Source: JAUWQU01 sp964564285 (GTDB taxonomy: Bacteria; Planctomycetota; Phycisphaerae; SM23-33). Taken from it: a stretch of 5,575 nt of DNA. How positions within the stretch are numbered: position 1 is the first letter of the stretch; each line of letters begins with the position of its first letter. Shown piece by piece: positions 1 to 5,275 of the stretch. The position numbers and the translations under genes are program-made. The stretch lies in the NCBI GenBank assembly GCA_964564285.1, contig CAZMBZ010000322.1, forward strand, positions 1 to 5,575, in the 5' to 3' direction. The notes under the pieces were generated by a model. That model saw only the letters and a list, made by a program, of their open reading frames with translations, was not told the DNA's origin and did no database searches.

Positions 1-527
1 GTGGCGCTGGAACTGACCAGTGCGCTGAGTTCGGCTATGAAGCGAAAACGGGTAACTGGGATTTCTCGGTATGGACTTACGTCCCCGCCGATGGCAAGGC
101 CGGTCGCCAGTACTTTAACCTGCAGAACCACTTTGACCAGGTCAATAACGACTACCAGTGGAGTAATGTCGAGGTCACCTGGATGATGGACCCGACTCAT
201 GCCAGTGTTGATATGGTCTTCGTGGACACCATGGAAGCAGGCAAACTGCCAATCCAGTATGACACGTGGGTTGAAATCAGTGCTGATATTGACTTGGATA
301 ACGACACCGCTGAAATTTTTTACGGTGGTGCCTCGCTTGGTGCAACGACGTGGTCTAAGGGGACCTATGGAGTAAAAGGCATTGACGTCATGGATATTTT
401 TCCCGCCACGGCGGATGCTTCCATCATGTACTATGACGACGTTAGCTTGACTCCCGAGCCGGCCTCAATGGCCCTTTTGGGTATTGGTGGCCTGATCATG
501 CTCAGGCGACGACGTCGCAAAGCCTGA
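1..527 (+). CDS. PEP-CTERM sorting domain protein, 3' end only
   Basis: The gene enters from the left edge; the reading frame has its first complete codon at base 3 and gives 174 residues before the TGA at 525-527. The body is rich in aromatic, Asp and Gly residues with alternating beta-strand-like stretches (WDFSVWTYVPADG, AEIFYGGASLG) and ends in YYDDVSL, which resembles the jelly-roll (LamG/ConA-like) folds common in planctomycete surface proteins. The last 25 residues form a classic PEP-CTERM signal: P-E-P at about 151-153, a short hydrophobic helix (MALLGIGGLIML), then five arginines and KA. In this family the tail directs export and is processed by an exosortase, often in exopolysaccharide-producing bacteria. 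The start, signal peptide and most of the protein lie outside the window, so ligand and function are unknown. The tail call is very secure; the jelly-roll call is an inference. Confidence 0.9.
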   Translation, partial: GAGTDQCAEFGYEAKTGNWDFSVWTYVPADGKAGRQYFNLQNHFDQVNNDYQWSNVEVTWMMDPTHASVDMVFVDTMEAGKLPIQYDTWVEISADIDLDNDTAEIFYGGASLGATTWSKGTYGVKGIDVMDIFPATADASIMYYDDVSLTPEPASMALLGIGGLIMLRRRRRKA

Positions 528-551
528 TAAAGCTGACAGTTCAAGTTTACC

Positions 552-582
552 GAACCCCGGTCACTGGCCGGGGTTCTTTTTT
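552..582 (+). terminator. Intrinsic terminator of the PEP-CTERM gene
   Basis: A perfect 9-bp stem GAACCCCGG (552-560) / CCGGGGTTC (568-576) with a 7-nt loop TCACTGG is followed at once by six T residues (577-582). It begins 25 nt after the PEP-CTERM stop codon. This is a standard rho-independent terminator and shows that the upstream gene ends its own transcription unit. Confidence 0.93.
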
Positions 583-851
583 ACCCACACCCCCTCGGGC
601 GGGTTGGCCCGAAGATCCGCCAACGCGAGGCGGAGAAGATAAGGCCCTGGGCAAACTCGGCGATGACTGCTCACCCAAGCTGCTGGCCGCGGTTGGCGAG
701 GCATGGCGCAAGTTGGGCAAACGTTTCTCGCACCGTCGAACTGAGCAGCACCGGCATGGATTCTGCCCGCTGGAAAACCTTCAGGGCGGAATCCCCATGC
801 GCGACAGCGGTTGCGCATGCAGACGTTGTCAGGTTGTTCCCATAGATGCTC
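583..851. other. Intergenic stretch without a supportable gene
   Basis: No reading frame here has a credible start and ribosome site. Two small adjacent hairpins are visible: TCGGGC (595-600)/GCCCGA (607-612), and TCCGCC (616-621)/GGCGGA (629-634). They may be part of a dispersed palindromic repeat, which this window alone cannot show. One frame on each strand stays open over 70 or more codons (plus about 578-877, minus 892-671) with no plausible start. This fits either a decayed gene remnant or chance in GC-rich DNA. I recognise no protein family in either translation. Confidence 0.5.
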
Positions 852-880
852 TTGCCATAACACGGTTTGTCGTTTAGAAT
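852..880 (+). promoter_or_regulatory. Sigma70-type promoter of trpB2
   Basis: The -35 element TTGCCA (852-857) and the -10 element TAGAAT (875-880, one mismatch to TATAAT) are separated by an ideal 17-bp spacer. Transcription would begin near 887, leaving a leader of about 170 nt before the trpB2 start codon. This is a sequence match only, without experimental support, but it is the best-formed -35/-10 pair in the window. Confidence 0.6.
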
Positions 881-886
881 ATTGGC

Positions 887-1057
887 CGTTGGTTAGCTGT
901 CACATCTAGAAGCTTTTGTCCTTCGTAGCGCCCCGTGTTTTCTGGAAAGACCAGGGGTCGGTCGAGGAAAGACTGACGCGCGGGTGCGAACATACGCGGC
1001 AGGTCCGGATGGATTGTCGTGAGACAACGAGTCCTTGTTAGAGAAGGAACATTGCGC
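887..1057 (+). promoter_or_regulatory. Long 5' leader of trpB2 with small hairpins
   Basis: The predicted untranslated leader is longer than translation alone needs. It contains CTGG (942-945)/CCAG (951-954), which competes with GACC (949-952)/GGTC (956-959) because the two share bases. It also contains a 5-bp hairpin TTGTC (1014-1018)/GACAA (1023-1027) closed by GTGA, a GNRA-type tetraloop. I see no T-box, tryptophan-codon leader peptide or known riboswitch core, and no T-run that would make an attenuator. A regulatory role is an inference. Confidence 0.3.
1032..1048 (+). promoter_or_regulatory. trpB2 ribosome binding site within a small hairpin
   Basis: AGAAGGA (1042-1048) lies 9 nt before the ATG at 1058 and fixes that codon as the start. 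The sequence TCCTT (1032-1036) can pair with AAGGA (1044-1048) across a 7-nt loop, which would partly hide the site. The stem is only 5 bp, so the binding site is secure but masking is speculative. Confidence 0.5.
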
Positions 1058-2449
1058 ATGGAACAGACAAAGATTCTACTGACCGAAGACGAGATGCCAC
1101 GGCAGTGGTACAACATTGCTGCCGACTTGCCGACTCCGCTTCAGCCGCCGCTGGGGCCTGACGGCAAGCCCATCACGCCGGAGATGCTCGCGCCGGTGTT
1201 CCCCATGAATATCATCGAGCAGGAGGTCTCCACCGAGCGGTGGATCGACATCCCTGAGGAAATCCTGGGCATACTGTCGTTGTGGCGTCCCAGCCCGTTG
1301 TATCGTGCCCGGCGGCTCGAGAAGTACCTCGGCACGCCCGCGAGGATTTACTATAAGAACGAGGGCGTCAGCCCGCCCGGAAGCCACAAGCCCAACACGG
1401 CCGTGCCACAGGCCTGGTACAATAAGCAGTTCGGCATCGAGAAGCTGACGACCGAGACCGGCGCCGGCCAGTGGGGCAGTGCTCTGGCTTTCGCCTGCGC
1501 GCTGATCGGGCTTGAGTGCAAGGTGTACATGGTTCGCATCAGCTTCGACCAGAAGCCTTTCCGCAAGTTGATGATGCAGGCATGGGGCGGCACCTGTGTG
1601 GCCAGCCCGTCCAACGAGACCAACGCGGGCAGGGCTATTCTGTCGGAAATGCCCGATACGCCAGGCTCGCTGGGTATCGCCATCAGCGAGGCCATCGAGG
1701 AGGCTGTTGCGGACACCTCCGGCAAGACGCGTTACAGCCTGGGCAGCGTTCTGAACCACGTGATGCTCCACCAGACGATCATCGGCCTGGAGGCCAAGAA
1801 ACAGCTTGCCAAGGCCGGCGAGAATCTTCCGGACGTGGTCATCGCCTGCTGCGGCGGCGGGTCGAACTTCGCGGGCCTGAGCTTCCCGTTCGTGCTGGAC
1901 AAGATCAACGGCGCGAACATCGAGATCATCCCCGTCGAGCCCGAGAGCTGCCCGACTCTGACGCGCGGGCCATTCATTTACGACCACGGCGACACCGCCA
2001 AGATGACCCCTCTGCTGCCGATGTACTCGCTGGGTCATTCGTTTGTCCCGCCGCCCATCCACGCCGGCGGGCTGCGGTATCACGGCATGGCGCCGCTTGT
2101 CAGCCAGGTTGCCGTCGAGGGCTTGGTGACGCCGCGTGCGGTCCACCAGATCAAGTGCTACGAGTCAGCCATGCTGTGGGCTAAGACCGAAGGCTTCATC
2201 TCCGCGCCCGAGTCCAGCCACGCCATCGCCGCGACGATCGACGAGGCCATCAAGGCCAGGGAAGAAGGCAAGGAGAAGGTCATCCTCATGGGCTGGTCAG
2301 GACATGGCCTGATGGACCTGTCGGGCTATGATGCATATCTCTCCGGCAAGCTGAGCGACTTCTCGCTGCCGCAGGAAGTTATCGAGTCCAACATCACCGG
2401 ACTTGGCGACCTGCCAAAGCCGTCGACCGCCAAGACCGGCAAGTGGTGA
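1058..2449 (+). CDS. trpB2: TrpB2-type tryptophan synthase beta-like PLP enzyme
   Basis: The 463-residue protein matches the TrpB2 (TrpB-related) branch of fold-type II PLP enzymes in length and motifs. Visible features in order: the N-terminal extension typical of TrpB2 (about 1-75); RPSPLYRARRLEKYL (77-91); GSHKPN with the presumed Schiff-base lysine K111; ETGAGQWG (133-140) with the catalytic glutamate E133; the long YSLGSVLNHVMLHQT segment (226-240); the glycine-rich phosphate-binding loop CCGGGSN (264-270); EGFISAPESSHA (378-389); and SGHG near 414. The family condenses indole with L-serine to make L-tryptophan in the cytoplasm. TrpB2 enzymes generally do not pair with TrpA as TrpB1 does, and are proposed to salvage indole or act on serine or related substrates. 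No trpA, trpC or other trp gene is adjacent, which fits a stand-alone role. It has its own promoter and a good ribosome site. Family assignment is very secure; the physiological substrate is not. Confidence 0.96.
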   Translation: MEQTKILLTEDEMPRQWYNIAADLPTPLQPPLGPDGKPITPEMLAPVFPMNIIEQEVSTERWIDIPEEILGILSLWRPSPLYRARRLEKYLGTPARIYYKNEGVSPPGSHKPNTAVPQAWYNKQFGIEKLTTETGAGQWGSALAFACALIGLECKVYMVRISFDQKPFRKLMMQAWGGTCVASPSNETNAGRAILSEMPDTPGSLGIAISEAIEEAVADTSGKTRYSLGSVLNHVMLHQTIIGLEAKKQLAKAGENLPDVVIACCGGGSNFAGLSFPFVLDKINGANIEIIPVEPESCPTLTRGPFIYDHGDTAKMTPLLPMYSLGHSFVPPPIHAGGLRYHGMAPLVSQVAVEGLVTPRAVHQIKCYESAMLWAKTEGFISAPESSHAIAATIDEAIKAREEGKEKVILMGWSGHGLMDLSGYDAYLSGKLSDFSLPQEVIESNITGLGDLPKPSTAKTGKW

Positions 2450-2465
2450 GCGACCAAGAACGGAA

Positions 2466-2492
2466 GGTCATAGCTCTTAGGTCATGGGTCAT
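2466..2492. repeat. Short GGTCAT repeat cluster
   Basis: GGTCAT occurs three times in 27 bases (2466-2471, 2480-2485, 2487-2492), with a partial fourth copy GGGTCG at 2494-2499. It lies just after the trpB2 stop and before the next promoter. It may be a degenerate simple repeat or a cluster of protein-binding half-sites. Nothing in the sequence settles which. Confidence 0.35.
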
Positions 2493-2526
2493 AGGGTCGC
2501 AAGCCGTGATATCTTTGAGCTGACTA

Positions 2527-2535
2527 TGCTATAAT
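2527..2535 (+). promoter_or_regulatory. Extended -10 promoter of the four-cysteine gene
   Basis: TGCTATAAT combines a perfect TATAAT (2530-2535) with the TGn extension (2527-2529). No convincing -35 sits 16-18 bp upstream (TGATAT at 2507-2512 is weak), which extended -10 promoters tolerate. The expected start is near 2542, about 50 nt before the ATG at 2595 and inside the 5' arm of the hairpin at 2537-2568. Confidence 0.5.
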
Positions 2536-2536
2536 A

Positions 2537-2572
2537 CGGGCGTCTTGCCGGTGGCGGTGAGATGCCCGTTTT
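2537..2572 (+). terminator. Terminator-like hairpin after trpB2
   Basis: The arms at 2537-2550 and 2555-2568 form a 14-bp stem (CGGGC pairing GCCCG at the base, three G-U pairs within it) closed by GTGG and followed by TTTT (2569-2572). It starts 88 nt after the trpB2 stop, and no other terminator is visible there. The short T-run makes it weaker than the one at 552-582. It could instead be a dispersed palindromic repeat, since its CGGGC/GCCCG base resembles palindromes I recall from planctomycete intergenic DNA. Confidence 0.5.
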
Positions 2573-2594
2573 GCTCTTACTCCGAGCGAGCCGC

Positions 2595-2873
2595 ATGACC
2601 GATGACATCACAGAAAATGACCATCGCAGCCGGCGATGCCCGATGCTGGGCCACGACTTAAACTTCTCGTACTGCCGCCAGCCCGGGCGAGATCTGCCCT
2701 GCGGGAGGATCGGCGATTGCTGGTGGGAAACCTTCGACGTCGAGTCTTTCATCCGAGCCCACTACAGTGATGAGCAGGTCCGCCAAATCCTCGCGACCCC
2801 CGGGCCGAAGGTTCTCTCACTTGTCGAACTCATCCAGAAGGCTCGGCAAGCTGGCGACGAGAAAAAGCAGTAG
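2595..2873 (+). CDS. Small four-cysteine hypothetical protein
   Basis: This 92-residue soluble protein has no signal peptide or membrane segment. The first half carries RRCPMLGHDLNFSYCRQ and LPCGRIGDCWWETFDVE. The four cysteines C15, C27, C36 and C42 (spacing 11, 8 and 5) plus H20 could bind zinc or an Fe-S cluster. The second half (about 49-88) is predicted helical and charged and ends in a Lys-rich tail. The pattern resembles small uncharacterised proteins I associate with planctomycetes and some deltaproteobacteria, but no function is known to me. The frame is also open from an ATG at 2562, but that codon lies in the 3' arm of a strong hairpin and would add an unlikely MPVLLLLRASR, so 2595 is preferred. 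The ribosome site there is weak (GAGCGAG, 2584-2590). The gene appears monocistronic, with a promoter just upstream. Confidence 0.75.
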   Translation: MTDDITENDHRSRRCPMLGHDLNFSYCRQPGRDLPCGRIGDCWWETFDVESFIRAHYSDEQVRQILATPGPKVLSLVELIQKARQAGDEKKQ

Positions 2874-2961
2874 CAAAGGCGACAAACTCTGGCGGATCAC
2901 TACGACAGGTAAGCTTGTCCCCATGCGATGGACAGTGTCCGGCCCATAATAAGGGAGTGCG

Positions 2962-3051
2962 ATGTTTCCCGGCCACCCCATTCGCTCGGTGCGTCCGGCC
3001 ACGCTCGGCAGTTTATCGTTGCCATCTGGCGTTTTTAACGCTATACGATAA
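2962..3051 (+). other. Possible 29-codon small ORF or leader peptide
   Basis: ATG at 2962 is preceded by AAGGGAG (2951-2957, 4-nt gap) and opens a frame of 29 codons ending in TAA at 3049-3051. The peptide begins MFPGHPIRSV and has no recognisable motif. Its stop lies in the 3' arm of the inverted repeat at 3012-3052, an arrangement that could couple translation to folding of the leader. The ribosome site is the only positive evidence, so it may well be chance. Confidence 0.2.
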
Positions 3052-3052
3052 A
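3012..3052 (+). promoter_or_regulatory. Nested inverted repeat with possible promoter
   Basis: A perfect 8-bp inverted repeat TTTATCGT (3012-3019)/ACGATAAA (3045-3052) encloses a second stem, GCGTT (3029-3033)/AACGC (3037-3041), with a TTT loop. A possible promoter overlaps it: TTGCCA (3019-3024), 17 bp, TATACG (3042-3047). The -35 is identical to that of the trpB2 promoter, but the -10 is only a partial match. A dyad across promoter elements suggests an operator; an RNA structure read from further upstream is the alternative. No T-run follows, so it is not a terminator. Confidence 0.35.
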
Positions 3053-3068
3053 GGGTAATCGCCCAATT

Positions 3069-3127
3069 GTGCCGGGTGGCACTTCGTTATTTGCCCGGCG
3101 GGTGGTGTGCGGGGGTTCTGCACACCA
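3069..3127 (+). promoter_or_regulatory. Leader hairpins with competing pairings
   Basis: Hairpin GTGCC (3069-3073)/GGCAC (3078-3082), with a GGGT loop, excludes the alternative pairing GCCGGG (3071-3076)/CCCGGC (3094-3099) because they share bases. A separate perfect 8-bp hairpin TGGTGTGC (3103-3110)/GCACACCA (3120-3127) has a 9-nt loop GGGGGTTCT. Together they suggest a folded leader upstream of the metalloprotease gene. I match them to no known riboswitch class. Confidence 0.35.
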
Positions 3128-3137
3128 AATTGTCTCG

Positions 3138-3165
3138 TTGACATTTTTGGTCATAGGAGTGTCAA
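3138..3165 (+). promoter_or_regulatory. Ribosome site of the metalloprotease inside an inverted repeat
   Basis: AGGAG (3155-3159) lies 7 nt before the ATG at 3167 and decides that start. It is flanked by TTGACA (3138-3143) and TGTCAA (3160-3165), a perfect 6-bp inverted repeat that would put the site in a 16-nt loop. GACA (3140-3143) can alternatively pair with TGTC (3131-3134), directly before TTTTT (3144-3148), giving a weak terminator-like fold. The TTGACA has no -10 at the right distance, so it is probably not a -35. Confidence 0.45.
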
Positions 3166-3166
3166 G

Positions 3167-4312
3167 ATGAAACGCGCTATCATCATGTCTGCTGTGCTTG
3201 CCGCCTTTGTATCCTCCAGTCCCGCCGTCGAGGCCGAATCCGAGCGGGCCGCCACCGACGAGGCCCAGGTGGCCTACGAGTTGTTGGTGGACACCTACAT
3301 GCATTTCAGCGGCGCCGAGTGGGACGAGGCGCTCAAGGAATCCAAGAAGTTCATGAAGGATTACACCACCAAACAGAAGGCCGACATATACTACATGCGC
3401 AAGGCCGCCACTGAGTATCGCCCGAGCTGGTGGAAATGCACCAAGTCCAGCAGCAGTGTATCTTTCACCACGAAGATCTGGGGCAAGTCTTTCAAGGCCA
3501 ATTACATGCCCTCGGAGATGCTCGGCATGCAGCAGATATGGAATGTTGACCCTGAAACCGGTCGGATTGACGTGGTGGTGTCATGGCAGCCGCACTGGGT
3601 TGACAGTCCCGATCCCGTCAAAGGCGACGCCGCCAAGGCCCACCGTATCAGGCAAGGGGACCTGGCCGAGGCGATTATCTGGCACGAGTTAGGGCACAAC
3701 TACGTTACCAAGGGTTTCAACATCAGGGCTCTTTACGAACTGTACACCAAGTACCGGATCCTGTTCGAGTCGATCCACGAGTTCTATGCGGACATGACAG
3801 CATTGTATCATTGCAGCCCGTCCGGGCGCAAGGCAACCTTCCTGATCCGCGTGCCGGGGCTGCACTGGAACGACGTCAACGACCCCCACGTGCGAGGCGC
3901 CCTGGGAGTGGGTTCGTTCATCCTGGCCACGGTCCTCAGCGACCCGGCCAAGTGGCCCAGCTTTAACCTTCCGCTCGAGGTGCCCGCCACTGATGCAGAG
4001 CGAAAGACCATCCTGTATATGTACGAGCACATCGACCCGGACTACACGTTTGAGGAAGACCGCGCCCTGCGCGAGCTGGTCGGCAAGTTCATACGCTCGA
4101 AAGGGTCCGCCATCTTTCGCGCTAAGGGCACCGTCCCTCTGCCGAACAAGCTGGTGTACAAGTTCACCACCTCCGAGGATCGCGACCTCCAGCCCAAACG
4201 CGATGCGTGGGTGGCAGCCGAATTGAAGAAGGCTATCGCCGCCGGGCTTATCAAAAATGTCGAGGCCACCAAGGGCCATCCCAAACGCTTCCGAATCCGA
4301 AAGAAATGGTAG
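3167..4312 (+). CDS. Exported HEXXH zinc metalloprotease, family uncertain
   Basis: The 381-residue protein begins with a signal peptide: MKRAI, a hydrophobic core (about 5-16), and probable cleavage after VEA at 23. There is no lipobox. The catalytic motif is IWHELGH (171-177), with H173 and H177 as zinc ligands and E174 as the general base. A probable third ligand is E205 in HEFYAD (204-209), an ExxAD motif 28 residues on, as in gluzincins such as M48-like enzymes. Before it lies a beta-rich stretch (about 96-142, SVSFTTKIWG, RIDVVVSWQPHW). After it comes a mainly helical region and a basic C-terminus (PKRFRIRKKW). The role is probably peptide cleavage outside the cytoplasm, with unknown substrate. 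I cannot place it in a named family. The frame is open upstream to a GTG at 3107, but that would bury the signal peptide. The next gene begins 7 nt downstream, implying an operon. Confidence 0.85.
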   Translation: MKRAIIMSAVLAAFVSSSPAVEAESERAATDEAQVAYELLVDTYMHFSGAEWDEALKESKKFMKDYTTKQKADIYYMRKAATEYRPSWWKCTKSSSSVSFTTKIWGKSFKANYMPSEMLGMQQIWNVDPETGRIDVVVSWQPHWVDSPDPVKGDAAKAHRIRQGDLAEAIIWHELGHNYVTKGFNIRALYELYTKYRILFESIHEFYADMTALYHCSPSGRKATFLIRVPGLHWNDVNDPHVRGALGVGSFILATVLSDPAKWPSFNLPLEVPATDAERKTILYMYEHIDPDYTFEEDRALRELVGKFIRSKGSAIFRAKGTVPLPNKLVYKFTTSEDRDLQPKRDAWVAAELKKAIAAGLIKNVEATKGHPKRFRIRKKW

Positions 4313-4319
4313 TACCAGT

Positions 4320-5210
4320 ATGACAGTACCTCGTATTGCATCGCCCTGGGTGCGGATCGTCGAAGACTCCGACCGTTGCCTGCACGACTGCTGCGTCTTT
4401 CGCGACTCGATGCGGATATGGCACTGCACGGGCACCTTCTCGGCTGCGGGCGACCACGCCGACGAGACCCAGGCCGGCGCGTCCTTCTATCACTGCACAG
4501 GCCGGGGCATCGGCGAGCGGATGACGCGCAACCCAGACATTACAATCACCACGTCCGCTGCCGCCGATACGCCGGACGGCGCGGCGCTTCGCTGCCCGCG
4601 GGTCGTCTTCGACGGCAGGGAGTTCCACCTGCTGTTCGTCCGCGGCGATGGGCAAGTTCTGCACGCCCGCTCCGGCGATGCGAACCGCTGGGACTCGCCC
4701 GCTGTCGAAGCATTCGCCGATACGCAAGTCGTCGGCCCGAGCATCGTCCGCGTTCGCAACCTGTGGTGCATGTATTACTGCCAGACCCAGTCTATCAACG
4801 GCGCGGTCCGGAGTTGCGTTGTCCTGCGGACTTCGCTGCATCTGACGCAGTGGTCGCCGCCCAAGGTTATTTACGTCGCCGATGCCGATCTTTCCGAGGC
4901 AGGGACACACCTGGCCGGGCCGATACTGGTGCGCGGGCCGGGAGGATTCTACCTGCTGCTGGGCCGTGACCGCCACGATGGCGAAGGCCCCGACCTTGCC
5001 CCGGCCGAGGTGTTCTTCTCCCAGCGCCACGACCGCTTCGCCTGGGGCGACAAGAACTGCCTGTCACAACTGCCGGACATCGGCGAAGCTCCATCAGTCT
5101 TCGAGACCACCGGCGGCCTGTACCTCGCCCGAATCGCCGCCTCAAGCGATTCGCCCGGCCGGGGCGTCGAGATAGCCCGGCTTCAGTTCGACGGCCAGGC
5201 ACCTTGCTAA
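4320..5210 (+). CDS. Probable five-bladed beta-propeller, glycoside hydrolase-like
   Basis: This 296-residue protein has no signal peptide or membrane segment, so it looks cytoplasmic. Five similar segments recur, each a P or D start, a hydrophobic strand, a small turn and an aromatic strand: HDCCVFRDSMRIWHC (22-36), CPRVVFDGREFHLLF (92-106), GPSIVRVRNLWCMYY (139-153), GPILVRGPGGFYLLL (200-214) and APSVFETTGGLYLAR (257-271). This is the pattern of five-bladed propellers in the GH43/GH32/GH130-type glycosidases and related sugar-binding proteins. D23 in blade 1 and E256 before blade 5 could be active-site acids, but the full triad cannot be assigned, so a non-catalytic member is possible. Eleven cysteines are unusual. 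The start is the ATG 7 nt after the protease stop. No strong ribosome site is visible, so translation may be coupled. The frame is also open from GTG 4257 inside the upstream gene, which is less likely. Confidence 0.72.
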   Translation: MTVPRIASPWVRIVEDSDRCLHDCCVFRDSMRIWHCTGTFSAAGDHADETQAGASFYHCTGRGIGERMTRNPDITITTSAAADTPDGAALRCPRVVFDGREFHLLFVRGDGQVLHARSGDANRWDSPAVEAFADTQVVGPSIVRVRNLWCMYYCQTQSINGAVRSCVVLRTSLHLTQWSPPKVIYVADADLSEAGTHLAGPILVRGPGGFYLLLGRDRHDGEGPDLAPAEVFFSQRHDRFAWGDKNCLSQLPDIGEAPSVFETTGGLYLARIAASSDSPGRGVEIARLQFDGQAPC

Positions 5211-5224
5211 GGGTTTTCGGCGCA

Positions 5225-5260
5225 GGCGATTGGCGCGGGGAATTGGCTTGTCGAATCGCC
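5225..5260. repeat. Inverted repeat after the propeller gene
   Basis: Perfect 7-bp arms GGCGATT (5225-5231) and AATCGCC (5254-5260) are separated by 22 nt. ATTGGC also occurs twice inside (5229-5234 and 5242-5247). No T-run follows, so it is a poor terminator. The right arm lies in the spacer of the promoter at 5248-5275, so an operator is possible. Confidence 0.35.
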
Positions 5261-5275
5261 AAACGGGGATAGAAT
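5248..5275 (+). promoter_or_regulatory. Promoter of the downstream Wzz-like gene
   Basis: TTGTCG (5248-5253, four of six matches) and TAGAAT (5270-5275, five of six) are separated by 16 bp. The -10 is identical to that of the trpB2 promoter. Transcription would start near 5282, giving a leader of about 100 nt before the ATG at 5385. I found no cyclic-di-GMP riboswitch core in that leader. Confidence 0.45.

Noticed and set aside
963..970. CGAGGAAA and flanking bases resembling the RNase P RNA element GAGGAAAGTCC
   Set aside because: The match stops after GAGGAAAG, the partner P4 strand is not seen, and the gap before trpB2 is too short for a full RNase P RNA.
1019..1057. GTG start 13 codons upstream for trpB2
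   Set aside because: The extension would encode across the strong ribosome site at 1042-1048, and the ATG at 1058 has ideal spacing.
1076..2146. Long 356-codon open frame on the minus strand
   Set aside because: It lies wholly antisense to trpB2, is explained by GC-rich codon bias, and its product is low-complexity Arg/Ala/Gly-rich without a recognisable family.
2562..2594. ATG start 11 codons upstream for the four-cysteine protein
   Set aside because: It sits in the 3' arm of a strong hairpin, and the added MPVLLLLRASR looks non-native.
3138..3143. TTGACA as a consensus -35 for the metalloprotease
   Set aside because: The position 17 bp downstream is GTCAAG at the start codon, so no -10 exists; it is better read as one arm of an inverted repeat.
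3107..3166. GTG start 20 codons upstream for the metalloprotease
   Set aside because: It would bury the signal peptide and ignore AGGAG at 3155-3159.
4257..4319. GTG start for the propeller gene inside the upstream gene
   Set aside because: It gives a 63-nt extension of Ser/Arg/Pro-rich residues overlapping the protease gene; the ATG at 4320 directly after the stop is more natural.
3689..4435. 248-codon open frame on the minus strand
   Set aside because: It is antisense to the 3' part of the metalloprotease gene and the start of the propeller gene, and shows no family motif or ribosome site.
4251..5030. 259-codon open frame on the minus strand
   Set aside because: It is antisense to the propeller gene, whose blade repeats support the plus-strand reading.
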